DNA of 64,000 nucleotides from Tychonema sp. LEGE 06208 (GCF_015207505.1 NZ_JADEWT010000002.1:81877-145876), one strand, 5' to 3'; numbered from the stretch's first letter, positions 42,723 to 51,969 are shown. Translations and numbers: made by a program. Notes: generated by a model not told the origin, from the sequence alone.

Positions 42723-45233
42723 TTAACGATCGGGATTAATCCGCAAATTCAGGCGCACCGTACCCTGGAACCCTGCAGGCGGTTGCCAGGAAATCAAGGC
42801 TTTCTTGAGAGTCTCTAGAGCGTCTGTTGCTTTCAGGGTAGAGCTTCCAGAGTCTATCGCCACTTTCTGTACGCGGCCGTTTTGTATAGACAGCTCCCAC
42901 ACCGTCTCGCCGCTAACCCCCGCCGGGAGATTAACAGATTGCAGGTATTGAATCAGAGCAGCGCGACTCGCGGCATCCAAGCCTTGGGCACTGACTACTT
43001 GCAAGCGAGAAGTCAAAGGCTTCGGCGCGGGCGGCGGCGGCGGTGCTGGTTCGGCGTAAGGGGCTAGCCGCGCGACACCAGGAGCTGGAGCAATCGGTGC
43101 AGAAGCGCGAGTCGGGGTCATACTGCGAACCCTGCCCCTAGTTTGCTCGTCCTTCTGGGCATCAAAAATACCTTCATAGCTGACACCCTGCGGCAATTCT
43201 ACAGGCACTTGCACGCGACGGCGCGATCCATCTGGATCGACTCGCACTTCTTCGCTCACCGCCACCAAAGCCGTGTATTCCGATAGCAAGTGATAAGTCA
43301 GAGCAGTATTAGTCACAGCTTCCACCAGAGATTTAGTCTCGCCGCCAAACATTTGATTCATTAAACCTTTAATGCGCGATCGCCCCCAAAGTTGAGCCAC
43401 CGCCGGATTACCAAAGTCTGTAACACTTGCTGCGACTGAAGTTGACTCCCGCTGTCGCCCCGATTCGCGAGCAAAATTCACAGGTAAAATCTGCTCGTAA
43501 ACTTTGCCGCCGGCTTGAGTGCCGCGGATGCGAAGTTTGCCGTTAGCCCGATCGCTCTTTTTGCCAAACAAAACCAGCGGTTGACTGGTAAATAAGTCTG
43601 GCGGGGCGATCGGATAAATCTCCGGTTTTTCCCCCATTCCTTCCCAACTAACTTGAATATTAGTCAATACCGGATTATTAATTTGGCGAAAAAACTTTTC
43701 AGCAGCCGGTGCTGACGGTTCATCTTGACGAACTACTTGAGAAGTACCTCTTCCCACTTCTGCCAAACGGTTGAGCAAAAACCGATTCACCGAACTGCCC
43801 ACACCAAAACTATAAAGTCGATTTCCCGGTTTCAGACTCTGCTGCACCTGGGCGAGAACTTCATTTTCATTACCAATATAACCGTCAGTAATCAGTACAA
43901 TACTCCGCAGAGTTCCTGTTTTTGTCGCCGGAAACTGCATCACAGTTTGAATGCCGTTGAGCAGTTCTGTGCCGCCGTTAGCCTGCAAAGCATCGATATA
44001 CTTAATTGCCATTTGTCGATTAGCTTCTGTATTCGCTAAAGGAGTTGTTGAAAGCGCTTTCGCAGTGTTGGCAAAATCAATAATAGTAAAAGTATCCTTG
44101 GGATTTAGCCCTTGAATGAAGCGACGCATCAACTCCTTAGATTTTGCCAGCGGTTCGCCCTGCTGGGAACCGGAAGTATCCATCAAAAACACGACATCTT
44201 TCGATACAATTTCATTGGTTTTGTAGTTTAAGGCGGGAATCAAATAAGTAGCAAAATGACCGCCCCGCTGGTCGGATTGAGTCAGGACTGTGGCGCGAGT
44301 ATTTTCGCCTGCTACTCGATAGCGCAGAATTAAATCTTTATTGGGAATTGTGTCAGAGTCAGCTAATTTGACGCGAACAATATTGGCGCTGCGCTGAGTG
44401 GTAATTTGATGGGAAGTAGAGCGGACATCGCCGATCGCCACTCCGGCATCTATTTCTACCTCCACAGCGATATCGTGACCCGATCGCGTTCCGGGAGTCA
44501 AAACAGGCGGGTTAATGCGATCTGGATCGGTCGTATTTCGCGAAACGTAGCGCGGCCCAACCACCGTAGGAAACACAAATTCGTAATCGCCACCGACAAA
44601 CTTGAGACTTTCGGTGTAGCGAATCCTAACTTCAATTTTTTCGCCCGGTTTGATATTAGCCAGAGACTGAGTAAAAATATTAGATCGTTCTTGTTCCAAC
44701 AAACCCGCAGTCCGGCCTTCTTGGCGAGCTTTTTGGTAAATTTCCAAAGCTTCATCGCGCCGTTTGATATCACCTTTAATAATGCGATCGCCGATTTTAA
44801 TTTCCATGTCATCCACCGCCGCTTCGTCGGGTAAAGGAAAGACATAAACAGCTTCTAAAGATTCGGGAAAAGGATTTTCAAACTTCTGAACAACTTCGAC
44901 GCGGGAGATATTGCCGGCAATTTTGGCTTTAACTTCGGTTCGCTTGAGAGGAAAAACTTGTTCTCGCGCAGTATTTTGGGTTTTGACGAACAAACCGCCT
45001 ACTTGACAGCGAGTTTCGGGCGATCGGGCTTCCACGTTGCAACCAACATCGTTACTAGCGACGATTTTCGGCGACAGAGGCGAGTAATTGTGCTCCCTAG
45101 CGTTGGCTTGAGCCGCGTTTGGAGCTAGCCACACGCCGCACTCGTTAGCGAAGCCCTCGAAGAGGATCGCAGCAAACAATGCGATACCAACAGAAAGCAA
45201 TTGTTGAGGGGACAGAACGCAGACAAACTTCAT
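42723..45233 (-). CDS. Secreted VIT and von Willebrand A domain protein
   Basis: 836 residues. N-terminal signal sequence (~1-43, SVGIALFAAILFEGFANE...AQA). VIT domain (~85-210; FPLKRTEVKAKIAGNISRV, YVFPLPDEAAVDDMEIKIG). VWA domain (~345-520) with a complete MIDAS start DTSGSQ, then a linker with RMTPTRASAPIAPAP and a proline run. The last ~95 residues (LEIQNGRVQKVAI-type region, LKKALISWQPPAGFQGTV) resemble an AgmX/TonB C-terminal-like domain. It is similar in plan to inter-alpha-trypsin inhibitor heavy chain-like bacterial proteins, probably envelope-located and adhesive or metal-dependent in binding. Monocistronic. Confidence 0.9.
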   Translation of the reverse strand: MKFVCVLSPQQLLSVGIALFAAILFEGFANECGVWLAPNAAQANAREHNYSPLSPKIVASNDVGCNVEARSPETRCQVGGLFVKTQNTAREQVFPLKRTEVKAKIAGNISRVEVVQKFENPFPESLEAVYVFPLPDEAAVDDMEIKIGDRIIKGDIKRRDEALEIYQKARQEGRTAGLLEQERSNIFTQSLANIKPGEKIEVRIRYTESLKFVGGDYEFVFPTVVGPRYVSRNTTDPDRINPPVLTPGTRSGHDIAVEVEIDAGVAIGDVRSTSHQITTQRSANIVRVKLADSDTIPNKDLILRYRVAGENTRATVLTQSDQRGGHFATYLIPALNYKTNEIVSKDVVFLMDTSGSQQGEPLAKSKELMRRFIQGLNPKDTFTIIDFANTAKALSTTPLANTEANRQMAIKYIDALQANGGTELLNGIQTVMQFPATKTGTLRSIVLITDGYIGNENEVLAQVQQSLKPGNRLYSFGVGSSVNRFLLNRLAEVGRGTSQVVRQDEPSAPAAEKFFRQINNPVLTNIQVSWEGMGEKPEIYPIAPPDLFTSQPLVLFGKKSDRANGKLRIRGTQAGGKVYEQILPVNFARESGRQRESTSVAASVTDFGNPAVAQLWGRSRIKGLMNQMFGGETKSLVEAVTNTALTYHLLSEYTALVAVSEEVRVDPDGSRRRVQVPVELPQGVSYEGIFDAQKDEQTRGRVRSMTPTRASAPIAPAPGVARLAPYAEPAPPPPPAPKPLTSRLQVVSAQGLDAASRAALIQYLQSVNLPAGVSGETVWELSIQNGRVQKVAIDSGSSTLKATDALETLKKALISWQPPAGFQGTVRLNLRINPDR

Positions 45234-45963
45234 AGCGTATTTATCATCAGACTTGAGGTGCTCTGTCTACCATGACCTTAGCATTGGCGAAACGTTCCTG
45301 AGTTACCTTTCTGGAAACAGTGAGGGAACCTGTGTTTTGCATTTACATAGAGCAGTTCTCATAAAAATTAATACCGGATGCGGGAAACTCAGCGACTTTA
45401 GTCCTGAGAGGGAAGCGACACGGGGACTGAAGTCAAGAGTGTTCTTTCTTGTTGCTATTGTTATTGAGATATTGTATTATGTTCGACAAGTAAGTAAGAA
45501 CAAACATCTACGTGTTGAGACATCCTAGTACGGAGAAATTCCCGCCCCTGGAAACAACGGTTGAGCGCAAGTTTGATGACAGTATGACAGTAAAGGGCAA
45601 ATAACAGCAGGTTGTTGAGCGTACCGTATTTTGGCAAGCGTGATGGTTCAGAAAACTTTAAAACGACAAAAGTAGCTAAAAACCTAAACTTGATTTGGGT
45701 GACTAAGTAGACGTTGTTTGGCTAGCGTAGCGAGAATCAGACTTTAGTAATAACTAAAGTTATTCTGTCAGCAGAATCGAGCGTGGCTTTAGCCCGCTTG
45801 AGTGTCAACAAGATGAGGTATTGACAGATCTATCTCTCAATCCCTGACTCCCCCAATCTAAAATCTAAAATCGACTGACTTCTCAATCTAAAATCTAAAA
45901 TCCCTCAATCTAAAATCGACTGACTTCTCACCTTTTGGAGAGTGTCAAATATGTAAATTATTG
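45234..45963. other. Gene-free spacer with CTAAAATC repeats
   Basis: Divergent start side of the VIT/VWA gene (its promoter should lie near 45240-45300). From 45836 to 45928 it holds CTCAATCTAAAATCTAAAAT tracts like those at 6598-6732. A 91-codon frame at 45253-45528 has no homology or ribosome site and is not called. Confidence 0.45.
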
Positions 45964-46013
45964 ATAGTGCTGTCCCCCCGAACATCGACTTCGCTCGGGG
46001 GGGACAGCACTAT
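45964..46013. repeat. Perfect 16-bp-stem hairpin downstream of ilvN
   Basis: ATAGTGCTGTCCCCCC (45964-45979) pairs perfectly with GGGGGGACAGCACTAT (45998-46013) around an 18-nt loop. It lies 66 nt beyond the ilvN stop codon. No T tract follows on the minus strand, so it may be an mRNA-stabilising hairpin or a repeat copy rather than a classical terminator. It is followed by a lone family-1 end (46017-46041). Confidence 0.6.
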
Positions 46014-46016
46014 ATA

Positions 46017-46041
46017 ATTCCGATGCTACCGGATTTGATAT
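46017..46041. repeat. Solitary family-1 element end
   Basis: ATTCCGATGCTACCGG then ATTTGATAT, the same right end as the copy at 20329, but with no partner end nearby. Confidence 0.55.
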
Positions 46042-46078
46042 TAGATCCGTTACATCTCCTATCTTCAGGCTTGACTGC

Positions 46079-46597
46079 TTAAACTTTCGCTTCCAAAGAC
46101 TTGAGAAACTCCGTATTTACCCCCGACTCCCGCGTCAGGGCAATTTTTCCAGTCCGAGCAATTTCCTTAATCCCAAATTTATTCAGAACTTGGACGATCG
46201 CCACCATTTTACCCGGATCTCCGACAACTTCCAAAGTCAGCGTATCATCACCAATATCCACCACTCGCGCTCTAAAAATCTGAGCTAACTCAATGATCTC
46301 CGATCGCGTCCCGCTAGCGGCATTAACTTTCAGCAACATCAACTCCCGTTCCACACAGGGAGTTTCCGTTATATCCTGAACTTTGAGCACATTAATCAAC
46401 TTGTACAGTTGCTTGGTCAACTGTTCGATCACCCGATCGTCTCCCGGTACAACCATCGTAATCCGAGACACTCCCACTTGCTCCGCCGGGCCGACGGCCA
46501 GACTTTCAATATTAAAACCCCGACGGGCAAACAAACCAGCAATTCGAGTGAGGACACCCGCTTCATCTTCAACTAAAACCGAAAGAGTGTGTTTCAT
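46079..46597 (-). CDS. ilvN: Acetolactate synthase small (regulatory) subunit
   Basis: 172 residues, typical of IlvN/IlvH. It starts [37 protein letters not shown] as an ACT domain (~2-78), and the second half has [10 protein letters not shown] and [20 protein letters not shown]. It binds the catalytic subunit and mediates valine feedback inhibition in branched-chain amino-acid synthesis. Its catalytic partner gene is not in the window, as is common in cyanobacteria. Confidence 0.95.
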   Translation of the reverse strand: MKHTLSVLVEDEAGVLTRIAGLFARRGFNIESLAVGPAEQVGVSRITMVVPGDDRVIEQLTKQLYKLINVLKVQDITETPCVERELMLLKVNAASGTRSEIIELAQIFRARVVDIGDDTLTLEVVGDPGKMVAIVQVLNKFGIKEIARTGKIALTRESGVNTEFLKSLEAKV

Positions 46598-46766
46598 TTC
46601 TCCAAAAAAGACGCATTTCGTGCAATTCTACTTTCGCCAATTCTCCTTTTAGCAGAACTGCACGGTCATTGAACCTTCATTAAACAATATGTTTGGCTCA
46701 AAATTATTTAGGCTTTTTCCCTGACGGAAACCGAAATTTTGAGACCCATTGGATCTCAAAAATCCT

Positions 46767-47579
46767 TTACAGAAAAACCCGGTGTTGCAGCGATGGCATT
46801 TGGCGGCGGACTTGTTCTAGCCGATCGGGATTAATCTCTGCAATCGCCACACCCGGTTCTTCTCCCGCGTCCGCCAAAACCACACCCCAAGGGTCTACAA
46901 TCATCGCGTGACCGTGAGTTTGACGGCGGCCGTAGTGGCGTCCAGTCTGTGCCGGGGCGATCGCGTAACAAGTATTTTCGATCGCCCTAGCTTGCAGCAA
47001 AACCTTCCAGTGATCCTTACCCGTGTAAGCCGTAAAAGCGGCCGGCACGAACAAAACATCAGCACCCTTTTGCGACAAATACCTGTACATTTCCGGGAAC
47101 CGCACGTCATAGCACACAGAAAGTCCCAGCGTCCCCAACTCCGGCGACACATAAACCTGCGGCCAATCTTCACCAGCTTTCACCGTGTTTGATTCCCTGT
47201 AAGTAATGCCGTCTGGTACATTCACATCAAATAAATGTACTTTTTTGTACCTTGCCAACTCCTTGCCGTTTGGGTCTACCAGCAAACAAGTATTGTATAC
47301 CTTCCCGCTCTCGGTCGGCACCGGAAACCCGCCACCCAGAATCGTTACCTGGAAGCGCAGGGCCATAGTTTTGAGGAATTTTTCGCTTTGGAGTCCGATC
47401 GCCTCTGCTTGAGCAATTTTATCCTCTTCTTCTCCCATAAAGGAGAAATTTTCTGGTAAGGAAATTAATTCCGCACCCCGACGTACTGCTAGGTCGATTA
47501 ATTCCTCTGCCTGAACCAAATTTTTTTCCAGGTCAGGCAAGCTAGTCATTTGAATTGCTGCGGCGAGATAAGACTTCAT
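46767..47579 (-). CDS. Carbon-nitrogen hydrolase (nitrilase superfamily)
   Basis: 270 residues. The Glu-Lys-Cys triad is complete: Glu in ISLPENFSFMG, Lys in RYKKVHLFDVNVP, Cys in LGLSVCYDVRFPEMYR. The pattern fits the Nit1/Nit2-like branch (deaminated glutathione amidase or omega-amidase), which acts on small amides as a metabolite-repair enzyme. The exact substrate cannot be fixed from sequence. It is 170 nt upstream of ilvN in the same direction; co-transcription is possible but unproven. Confidence 0.9.
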   Translation of the reverse strand: MKSYLAAAIQMTSLPDLEKNLVQAEELIDLAVRRGAELISLPENFSFMGEEEDKIAQAEAIGLQSEKFLKTMALRFQVTILGGGFPVPTESGKVYNTCLLVDPNGKELARYKKVHLFDVNVPDGITYRESNTVKAGEDWPQVYVSPELGTLGLSVCYDVRFPEMYRYLSQKGADVLFVPAAFTAYTGKDHWKVLLQARAIENTCYAIAPAQTGRHYGRRQTHGHAMIVDPWGVVLADAGEEPGVAIAEINPDRLEQVRRQMPSLQHRVFL

Positions 47580-47589
47580 CGATTCACAA

Positions 47590-47650
47590 TATTAGTCAAT
47601 AGTCAATAGTCATTAGTCAATAGTCATCAGTCATCAGTCATTAGTCATCA
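47590..47650. repeat. Heptamer array (AGTCAAT/AGTCATC/AGTCATT)n
   Basis: About eight copies with period 7, just upstream of the nitrilase start codon. Confidence 0.8.
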
Positions 47651-47679
47651 GAAACTTGAGAAACTAATGTGGTAACTAG

Positions 47680-47760
47680 ATATAGCCTTTCAAGGGAAAG
47701 ATGAGGTACTATGCGGCATAGGGCCTAAGCATACCTCACCACGCGATCGAACCGCTCTAG
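47680..47760. repeat. MITE-like element, family 2 (short copy)
   Basis: ATATAGCCTTTC, GATGAGGTACTATGCGG, GCATAGGGC, then ATACCTCACCACGCGATCGA and ACCGCTCTAG. Both ends are present and the interior is nearly absent, so this copy defines the family ends best. Confidence 0.65.
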
Positions 47761-48082
47761 TTGAAAATTTTGGCTTTTTCCCACTGGCGCGGGGGAAGCC
47801 TCTCTTCGGAGTGCTTTTGTAGTGTGAGGTGTTGCAATCCTGAGTTTTCCCCGCTGGCGAGTTTTCCCCGCTGGCGAGTCTAAATCTGGGCCGCAACACC
47901 TCGCACTCAAACAAAAAATACTTTTTACCAAGCCGGAGATTTTCCCCGCGCGGGTGGCCTTCAACCAACCGGCTTTGAGAGTTTTGATGTTTGAAATTTC
48001 AATTCACATTTAATTCAAAACTCAAAACTCAAAACTCTCAACTATTTTCCCCTAGGTTTGGCGATCTAATTTCGCTCAAATC
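47761..48082. other. Spacer downstream of psaJ with an imperfect long hairpin
   Basis: AGTGTGAGGTGTTGC (about 47820-47835) is nearly complementary to GCAACACCTCGCACT (about 47892-47906), enclosing two copies of TTTTCCCCGCTGGCGAG. Iterated AAAACTC follows at 48018-48040. Two minus-strand frames here (92 and 79 codons) overlap each other and the repeats; not called. Confidence 0.4.
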
Positions 48083-48211
48083 TTACGGTAGCGGATGGAA
48101 AAGCAAGTCTGGGAAAAAGCGGTTAAATTCAATCAAACCCGCAGCTTGAATTGAGATCCAGAGGATTGCCAATACTGGTGCTGTCGAAAGAAACTTGACA
48201 AAATATTGCAT
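48083..48211 (-). CDS. psaJ: Photosystem I reaction centre subunit IX
   Basis: 42 residues. The protein begins [20 protein letters not shown] and ends [14 protein letters not shown], which is unmistakably PsaJ. One membrane helix (about 10-29). An AGGAG about nine bases before the ATG fixes the start. PsaJ sits at the rim of photosystem I, next to PsaF. It follows psaF by 116 nt in the conserved psaF-psaJ order. Confidence 0.97.
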   Translation of the reverse strand: MQYFVKFLSTAPVLAILWISIQAAGLIEFNRFFPDLLFHPLP

Positions 48212-48327
48212 GAATTCTGCTCCTGAAAATTTGAGACAGGTGGTAATTGTCGGTCTACCGCTAATTGCGCTAATTTGCAGTGCAATTGGTTAACTACTAG
48301 CTATTAGCGCCGATCCATTTCCCAATT

Positions 48328-48816
48328 TTAGCGGGGGGAAACAGTAATTTCGTCGTCCTTAGCAAACATTTCACCGGTGGTGATTTCTTTGACAGCCGCC
48401 AGAGGCCACAAAACACCGCTCAGCATACAGCTAATTGCCAAAGGAACGTCGATAATAATCTCTTTTTCCTCGGGAGTTGATGATTTTTTGGCTGCTTGCA
48501 GGTAAGCGCGGCCCACCCAACCAATCCAACCAGCAATATACAAGAACAGGACGCTGGGAATCAAAAAGTCGCCAGCGAAACTCAAATTGCCGTCTACGAT
48601 TAAGTGCGGGTATCCTTCCGGGCCGCACATCTCGGCAGAATAACGCTCGAATCGCGCTTTCGCAGATGCTGGGTCGCCATTTGTAGAACGCGCATTTTTA
48701 GCAAGTTCTTGGAATGCGGGAGAGTCTTTGCACGGCACTAAATTGTAAGCCGAAGCAACTGGAGCAAAACTGAACCACAGACTAACCACTAAAATTGCAG
48801 CAAACAATCGTCGCAT
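48328..48816 (-). CDS. psaF: Photosystem I reaction centre subunit III (plastocyanin/cytochrome c6 docking)
   Basis: 162 residues. A cleavable signal peptide ([23 protein letters not shown]) targets it to the thylakoid lumen. The mature part starts near [12 protein letters not shown] and keeps the two lumenal Cys residues ([14 protein letters not shown]). The membrane helix is [20 protein letters not shown], then the stromal-side end. It has no lysine-rich docking helix like the plant protein, as expected in cyanobacteria. Upstream, GTTACAAA (48833) and TTTACAAG (48853) are weak candidates for RpaB-type half sites, with non-standard spacing. Confidence 0.97.
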   Translation of the reverse strand: MRRLFAAILVVSLWFSFAPVASAYNLVPCKDSPAFQELAKNARSTNGDPASAKARFERYSAEMCGPEGYPHLIVDGNLSFAGDFLIPSVLFLYIAGWIGWVGRAYLQAAKKSSTPEEKEIIIDVPLAISCMLSGVLWPLAAVKEITTGEMFAKDDEITVSPR

Positions 48817-49157
48817 GAAATTGTTTCCCTTTGTTACAAAACAATAAGTTTTTTTACAAGCATTTCAACTTGCCGATCGCGAATCTAGATTACCGCACTT
48901 GCTGAGAGTGTAAAATCTCCATCATTGATGCGGGAAAACCTAATACAATCAGGGATTCGCATTTTATCAGTCAGCGTGAGAGCTAGCAATACCGCAAGGA
49001 TATTTCACAGCTTGCATCACTTCTCGATCGCCCGCATCTGTCCACAGGACAGGCAGATGCTCCTAGGAGCTATAACCTGAGTACAAGTATAGCGGGGGAG
49101 TTGCGCCGAATTAGTTAAGCTAGCAATAGCTAACCTATCAAATAAAATTACCAGTTA
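48817..49157. promoter_or_regulatory. Divergent promoter region of psaF and tsaD
   Basis: 341 nt between the oppositely directed psaF and tsaD genes, so it must hold both promoters. I could not place confident -35/-10 pairs. No gene-like frame. Confidence 0.4.
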
Positions 49158-50228
49158 ATGGCAACCATTTTCGCGATCGAAACAAGTTGTGACGAAACAG
49201 CAGCAGCAATTGTTAAGAATCGTCAAGTTTGCAGCAATGTTGTAGCATCACAAATTAAAATCCACCAGCAGTATGGTGGAGTAGTACCCGAAGTAGCTTC
49301 GCGCAGTCACCTAGAAATGCTAAATCAGGTAATTGCCCAGTGTTTGAGTGAAGCCAACCTGAGTTGGTCAGAAATTGACGGCATTGCAGCCACTTGTGCA
49401 CCCGGTTTAGTAGGTGCATTGTTAGTCGGGCTCACAGCAGCCAAAACCTTAGCAATAGTCCACCAAAAACCTTTTTTAGGTGTCCACCACCTCGAAGGAC
49501 ACATCTACGCTTCTTACCTTACCGAACCCGACTTGCAGCCACCATTTTTGTGCTTGTTAGTTTCCGGGGGACACACCAGCTTGATTTACGTCAAAGATTG
49601 CGGCGTTTACGAAACAGTAGGACAAACACGCGACGATGCAGCCGGTGAAGCTTTTGATAAAGTCGCCCGACTCTTGCAGCTAGGATATCCAGGCGGGCCG
49701 GTAATTGACAAATTAGCAGCCCTTGGCAATCCCCAAGCATACCCCCTACCAGAAGGCAGAATTTCGATGCCGGGAGGCGGCTACCATCCCTACGATAGTA
49801 GCTTTAGCGGGTTGAAAACAGCAGTTTTGCAATTAGTGCAGAAACTTAAAAAACAAGATATTAATACCGGTGGCGAAGGCATTTTAGCTGACTCTACAAT
49901 TAATGATATTGCGGCGAGTTTTCAGGAAACAGTAGCTAAGAGTTTAACAAAAAGAGCGATCGGCTGCGCGCTAGATTTCGGGCTCAGCACTATTGTAGTA
50001 GGCGGCGGAGTTGCAGCAAACAGCGGACTGCGAAAACACTTACAAACAGCAGCAACCAAACACAAATTGCGAGTATTGTTTCCCCCATTAAAATATTGTA
50101 CAGACAACGCAGCAATGATCGGCTGTGCCGCAGCAGAACACTTGCAGCGAGGACACACATCACCGCTGAATTTAGGAGCAAATTCGCGGATGGCAGTTAG
50201 CGATATTATGGAACTGTACAGCAGTTGA
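49158..50228 (+). CDS. tsaD: tRNA threonylcarbamoyladenosine synthase TsaD
   Basis: 356 residues. [16 protein letters not shown] is the ASKHA start, [14 protein letters not shown] and [14 protein letters not shown] give the metal-binding histidines, and [35 protein letters not shown] and [11 protein letters not shown] complete the family. With TsaB, TsaC and TsaE it installs t6A at position 37 of ANN-decoding tRNAs. A heptamer array starts within a few bases of the stop codon. Confidence 0.97.
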   Translation: MATIFAIETSCDETAAAIVKNRQVCSNVVASQIKIHQQYGGVVPEVASRSHLEMLNQVIAQCLSEANLSWSEIDGIAATCAPGLVGALLVGLTAAKTLAIVHQKPFLGVHHLEGHIYASYLTEPDLQPPFLCLLVSGGHTSLIYVKDCGVYETVGQTRDDAAGEAFDKVARLLQLGYPGGPVIDKLAALGNPQAYPLPEGRISMPGGGYHPYDSSFSGLKTAVLQLVQKLKKQDINTGGEGILADSTINDIAASFQETVAKSLTKRAIGCALDFGLSTIVVGGGVAANSGLRKHLQTAATKHKLRVLFPPLKYCTDNAAMIGCAAAEHLQRGHTSPLNLGANSRMAVSDIMELYSS

Positions 50229-50231
50229 CTG

Positions 50232-50406
50232 TTATTAGTTGTTTGTTATTAGTTATTAGTTATTGGTTATTGGTTATTGGTTATTGGTTATTGGTTATTG
50301 GTTAACAGCTAACAGCTAACAGCTAACAACTAACAATTAACGCCTAACAACTAACAGCTAACAGCTAACAGCTAACGCCTAACAACTAACAACTAACAAC
50401 TAACAC
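50232..50406. repeat. Two abutting heptamer arrays (TTATTGG)n and (TAACAGC/TAACAAC)n
   Basis: TTATTGG units (50252-50302) switch abruptly to CTAACAG/CTAACAA units. All have period 7. They lie directly after tsaD. Confidence 0.85.
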
Positions 50407-50512
50407 CTATAGCAATCCTTGCAGGAGTCGTAAATATTTTTACCCCACCCCAACCCTCTCCGCGAGTTCGGGGAGGGAGTAAGAAATTAACAAATGATTT
50501 AGGATTGCTATA
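50407..50512. repeat. MITE-like element, family 3, inside a heptamer array
   Basis: Left end CTATAGCAATCCT; right end AAATGATTTAGGATTGCTATA: inverted ends. The interior has CCCTCTCCGCGAGTTCGGGG then AGGG, a second hairpin. The heptamer array continues on both sides with the same unit, as if the element had inserted into it. Confidence 0.65.
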
Positions 50513-50580
50513 ACAACTAACAACTAACAACTAACAACTAACAACTAACAACTAACAACTAACAGCTAACACCTAACAGT
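50513..50580. repeat. Heptamer array (AACAACT)n, continuation
   Basis: About nine units, ending 10 nt before the GNAT start codon, so the array forms the 5' leader of that gene. Confidence 0.8.
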
Positions 50581-50590
50581 CAACCAAACC

Positions 50591-51082
50591 ATGAAAATCA
50601 GATCCGCAGTAGAAAGCGATTTAGCAGCAATTGTTCAAATATATAACGCAGCAATACCGGGCAGAATGTCCACAGCAGATTTAGAACCAGTTTCAGTAGA
50701 AAGTCGCCTCGCGTGGTACAGAGAACATTCTCCCAATACCTGGCCGATTTGGGTAATGGAATCAGAACAAAATATTGTGGGGTGGCTGAGTTTTCAGCTT
50801 TTCTACGGACGCGCCGCCTATCAGCATACAGCAGAAGTTAGCCTCTACGTCTCGCCCGATCGCCAACGCTGCGGAATTGGACAAAAATTATTGCAATCGG
50901 CAATCCTGCGGAGTCCCGAATTCCAAATTAAAAACCTGATAGGCCTGATTTTTGCCCACAATCAGCCGAGTTTAAGATTGTTCGAGAAATTTGGCTTTCA
51001 GCAGTGGGGATATCTGCCGCAAGTCACCGAACTTGATGGCGTTGAAAGGGATATCGTAATTCTCGGTTTGCGTTGTTTGTAG
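50591..51082 (+). CDS. GNAT family N-acetyltransferase (PAT-like)
   Basis: 163 residues. KIRSAVESDLAAIVQIYNAAI is the usual start of phosphinothricin/methionine-sulfoximine acetyltransferase relatives. The acetyl-CoA loop is QRCGIGQKLLQSAI, followed by GLIFAHNQPSLRLFEKFGFQ. It is a cytosolic acetyl-CoA-dependent N-acetyltransferase; the real substrate is unknown. The leader is a heptamer array, so its promoter and ribosome site are unclear. The stop codon lies within the hairpin at 51079. Confidence 0.9.
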   Translation: MKIRSAVESDLAAIVQIYNAAIPGRMSTADLEPVSVESRLAWYREHSPNTWPIWVMESEQNIVGWLSFQLFYGRAAYQHTAEVSLYVSPDRQRCGIGQKLLQSAILRSPEFQIKNLIGLIFAHNQPSLRLFEKFGFQQWGYLPQVTELDGVERDIVILGLRCL

Positions 51083-51147
51083 GGAAACGCCAATGCCGTT
51101 TCCCTACCATCGGCCTGATTTGGAGGAGACGGCAATGCCGTTTCCCT
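51079..51147. repeat. Two related hairpins between convergent genes
   Basis: GTAGGGAAACG-loop-CGTTTCCCTAC (51079-51107) overlaps the GNAT stop codon. A second copy of the right part (GGCAATGCCGTTTCCCTAC) ends at the HAD stop. The arms resemble those of the hairpin at 4139-4167 (GTAGGGACACGGCA). They may stop both convergent transcripts, although T tracts are missing. Confidence 0.55.
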
Positions 51148-51889
51148 ACTCTGCTACAATTATGATTTCATCCAAAGATGCGATCGCCACATCAGCCTTT
51201 TCCAAATGACTAACCTCGGCATTTCCCCAACAAATCCCGATACAGCCAGCCGCCCCCGCATTCTGACCCATCTGAATATCACCCGTTGAATCTCCCACCA
51301 TCAAAGTCGCTGCAGGATTTACTCCCAGTTGTTCGCAAGCTTGCAAAAACAATCTCGGATTGGGTTTATTAAGTTCCGTCGAATCCACACCCATTTCTAA
51401 CTGAATCCAATCGCTTAATTCATGAGTTTTCACAAATTTCTGCACCGCCGCCGTCGTAGCAGCAGACAAAATTCCCAGCTTTAAACCAGCTTCGGAAAGA
51501 TATTTCAGCACTTCCAAACTGCCGACAAACATCGGAGAAGATGACGCATTTTTAAACATTTCGTCCGCTTCATTAAAAGCGCGGCCCGCAATAGTTAAAG
51601 ATTCCAACCATCCCCTGCCAGTTTCCGCAATGTATCCCGCTGTGACAATCTCATTTTCTCTGCGACTGCCGACTGCTAGCAAACCCGTGGGATCAATGCT
51701 GCCGCTTTCGATGCCGAAAGCCATTTGTAAAGGCTCTCCAACGCCGGGAATTTGAGCATCTGCGAGGCGCGATCGCTTAAGCCCCAAAAGTCTCAAAAAC
51801 TCCTGAGAATCCTCTAGAGTGCCGTCTTTGTCAAAGATTATGGCTTGAATATTTGAGAAGGTAATATCCCGACATTTAATACTTACCAA
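51146..51889 (-). CDS. HAD family hydrolase
   Basis: 247 residues. Motif I is IIFDKDGTLEDS, motif II about LSAATTAAV, motif III Lys in ELNKPNP, motif IV MVGDSTGDIQMGQNAGA, so all catalytic residues of a phosphoglycolate phosphatase-like phosphohydrolase are present. The start must be TTG at 51889: an in-frame stop codon lies two codons upstream and no ATG precedes motif I. GGAG lies nine bases before it. A 6-codon ATG frame (51896-51876) overlaps this start. The substrate is unknown. Confidence 0.88.
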   Translation of the reverse strand: MVSIKCRDITFSNIQAIIFDKDGTLEDSQEFLRLLGLKRSRLADAQIPGVGEPLQMAFGIESGSIDPTGLLAVGSRRENEIVTAGYIAETGRGWLESLTIAGRAFNEADEMFKNASSSPMFVGSLEVLKYLSEAGLKLGILSAATTAAVQKFVKTHELSDWIQLEMGVDSTELNKPNPRLFLQACEQLGVNPAATLMVGDSTGDIQMGQNAGAAGCIGICWGNAEVSHLEKADVAIASLDEIIIVAE

Positions 51890-51969
51890 GAATCATAACT
51901 CCGAAATTTCTATATTTTTTTGTATTGTCTCATCTTGTGCTCTTTTTGGCAATTGTTTTTAGATAAGAT

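Noticed and set aside
47690..47968. Two overlapping minus-strand frames (92 and 79 codons)
   Set aside because: They run through a repeat element and a near-palindrome and overlap in different frames; composition does not look coding.
48210..48293. 27-codon plus-strand frame with a hydrophobic segment between psaJ and psaF
   Set aside because: It overlaps the psaJ start on the other strand, has no ribosome site and no resemblance to known small photosystem peptides.
50232..50580. Possible CRISPR or replication-origin iterons
   Set aside because: Continuous 7-bp repeats without spacers; no dnaA, dnaN or Rep gene nearby.
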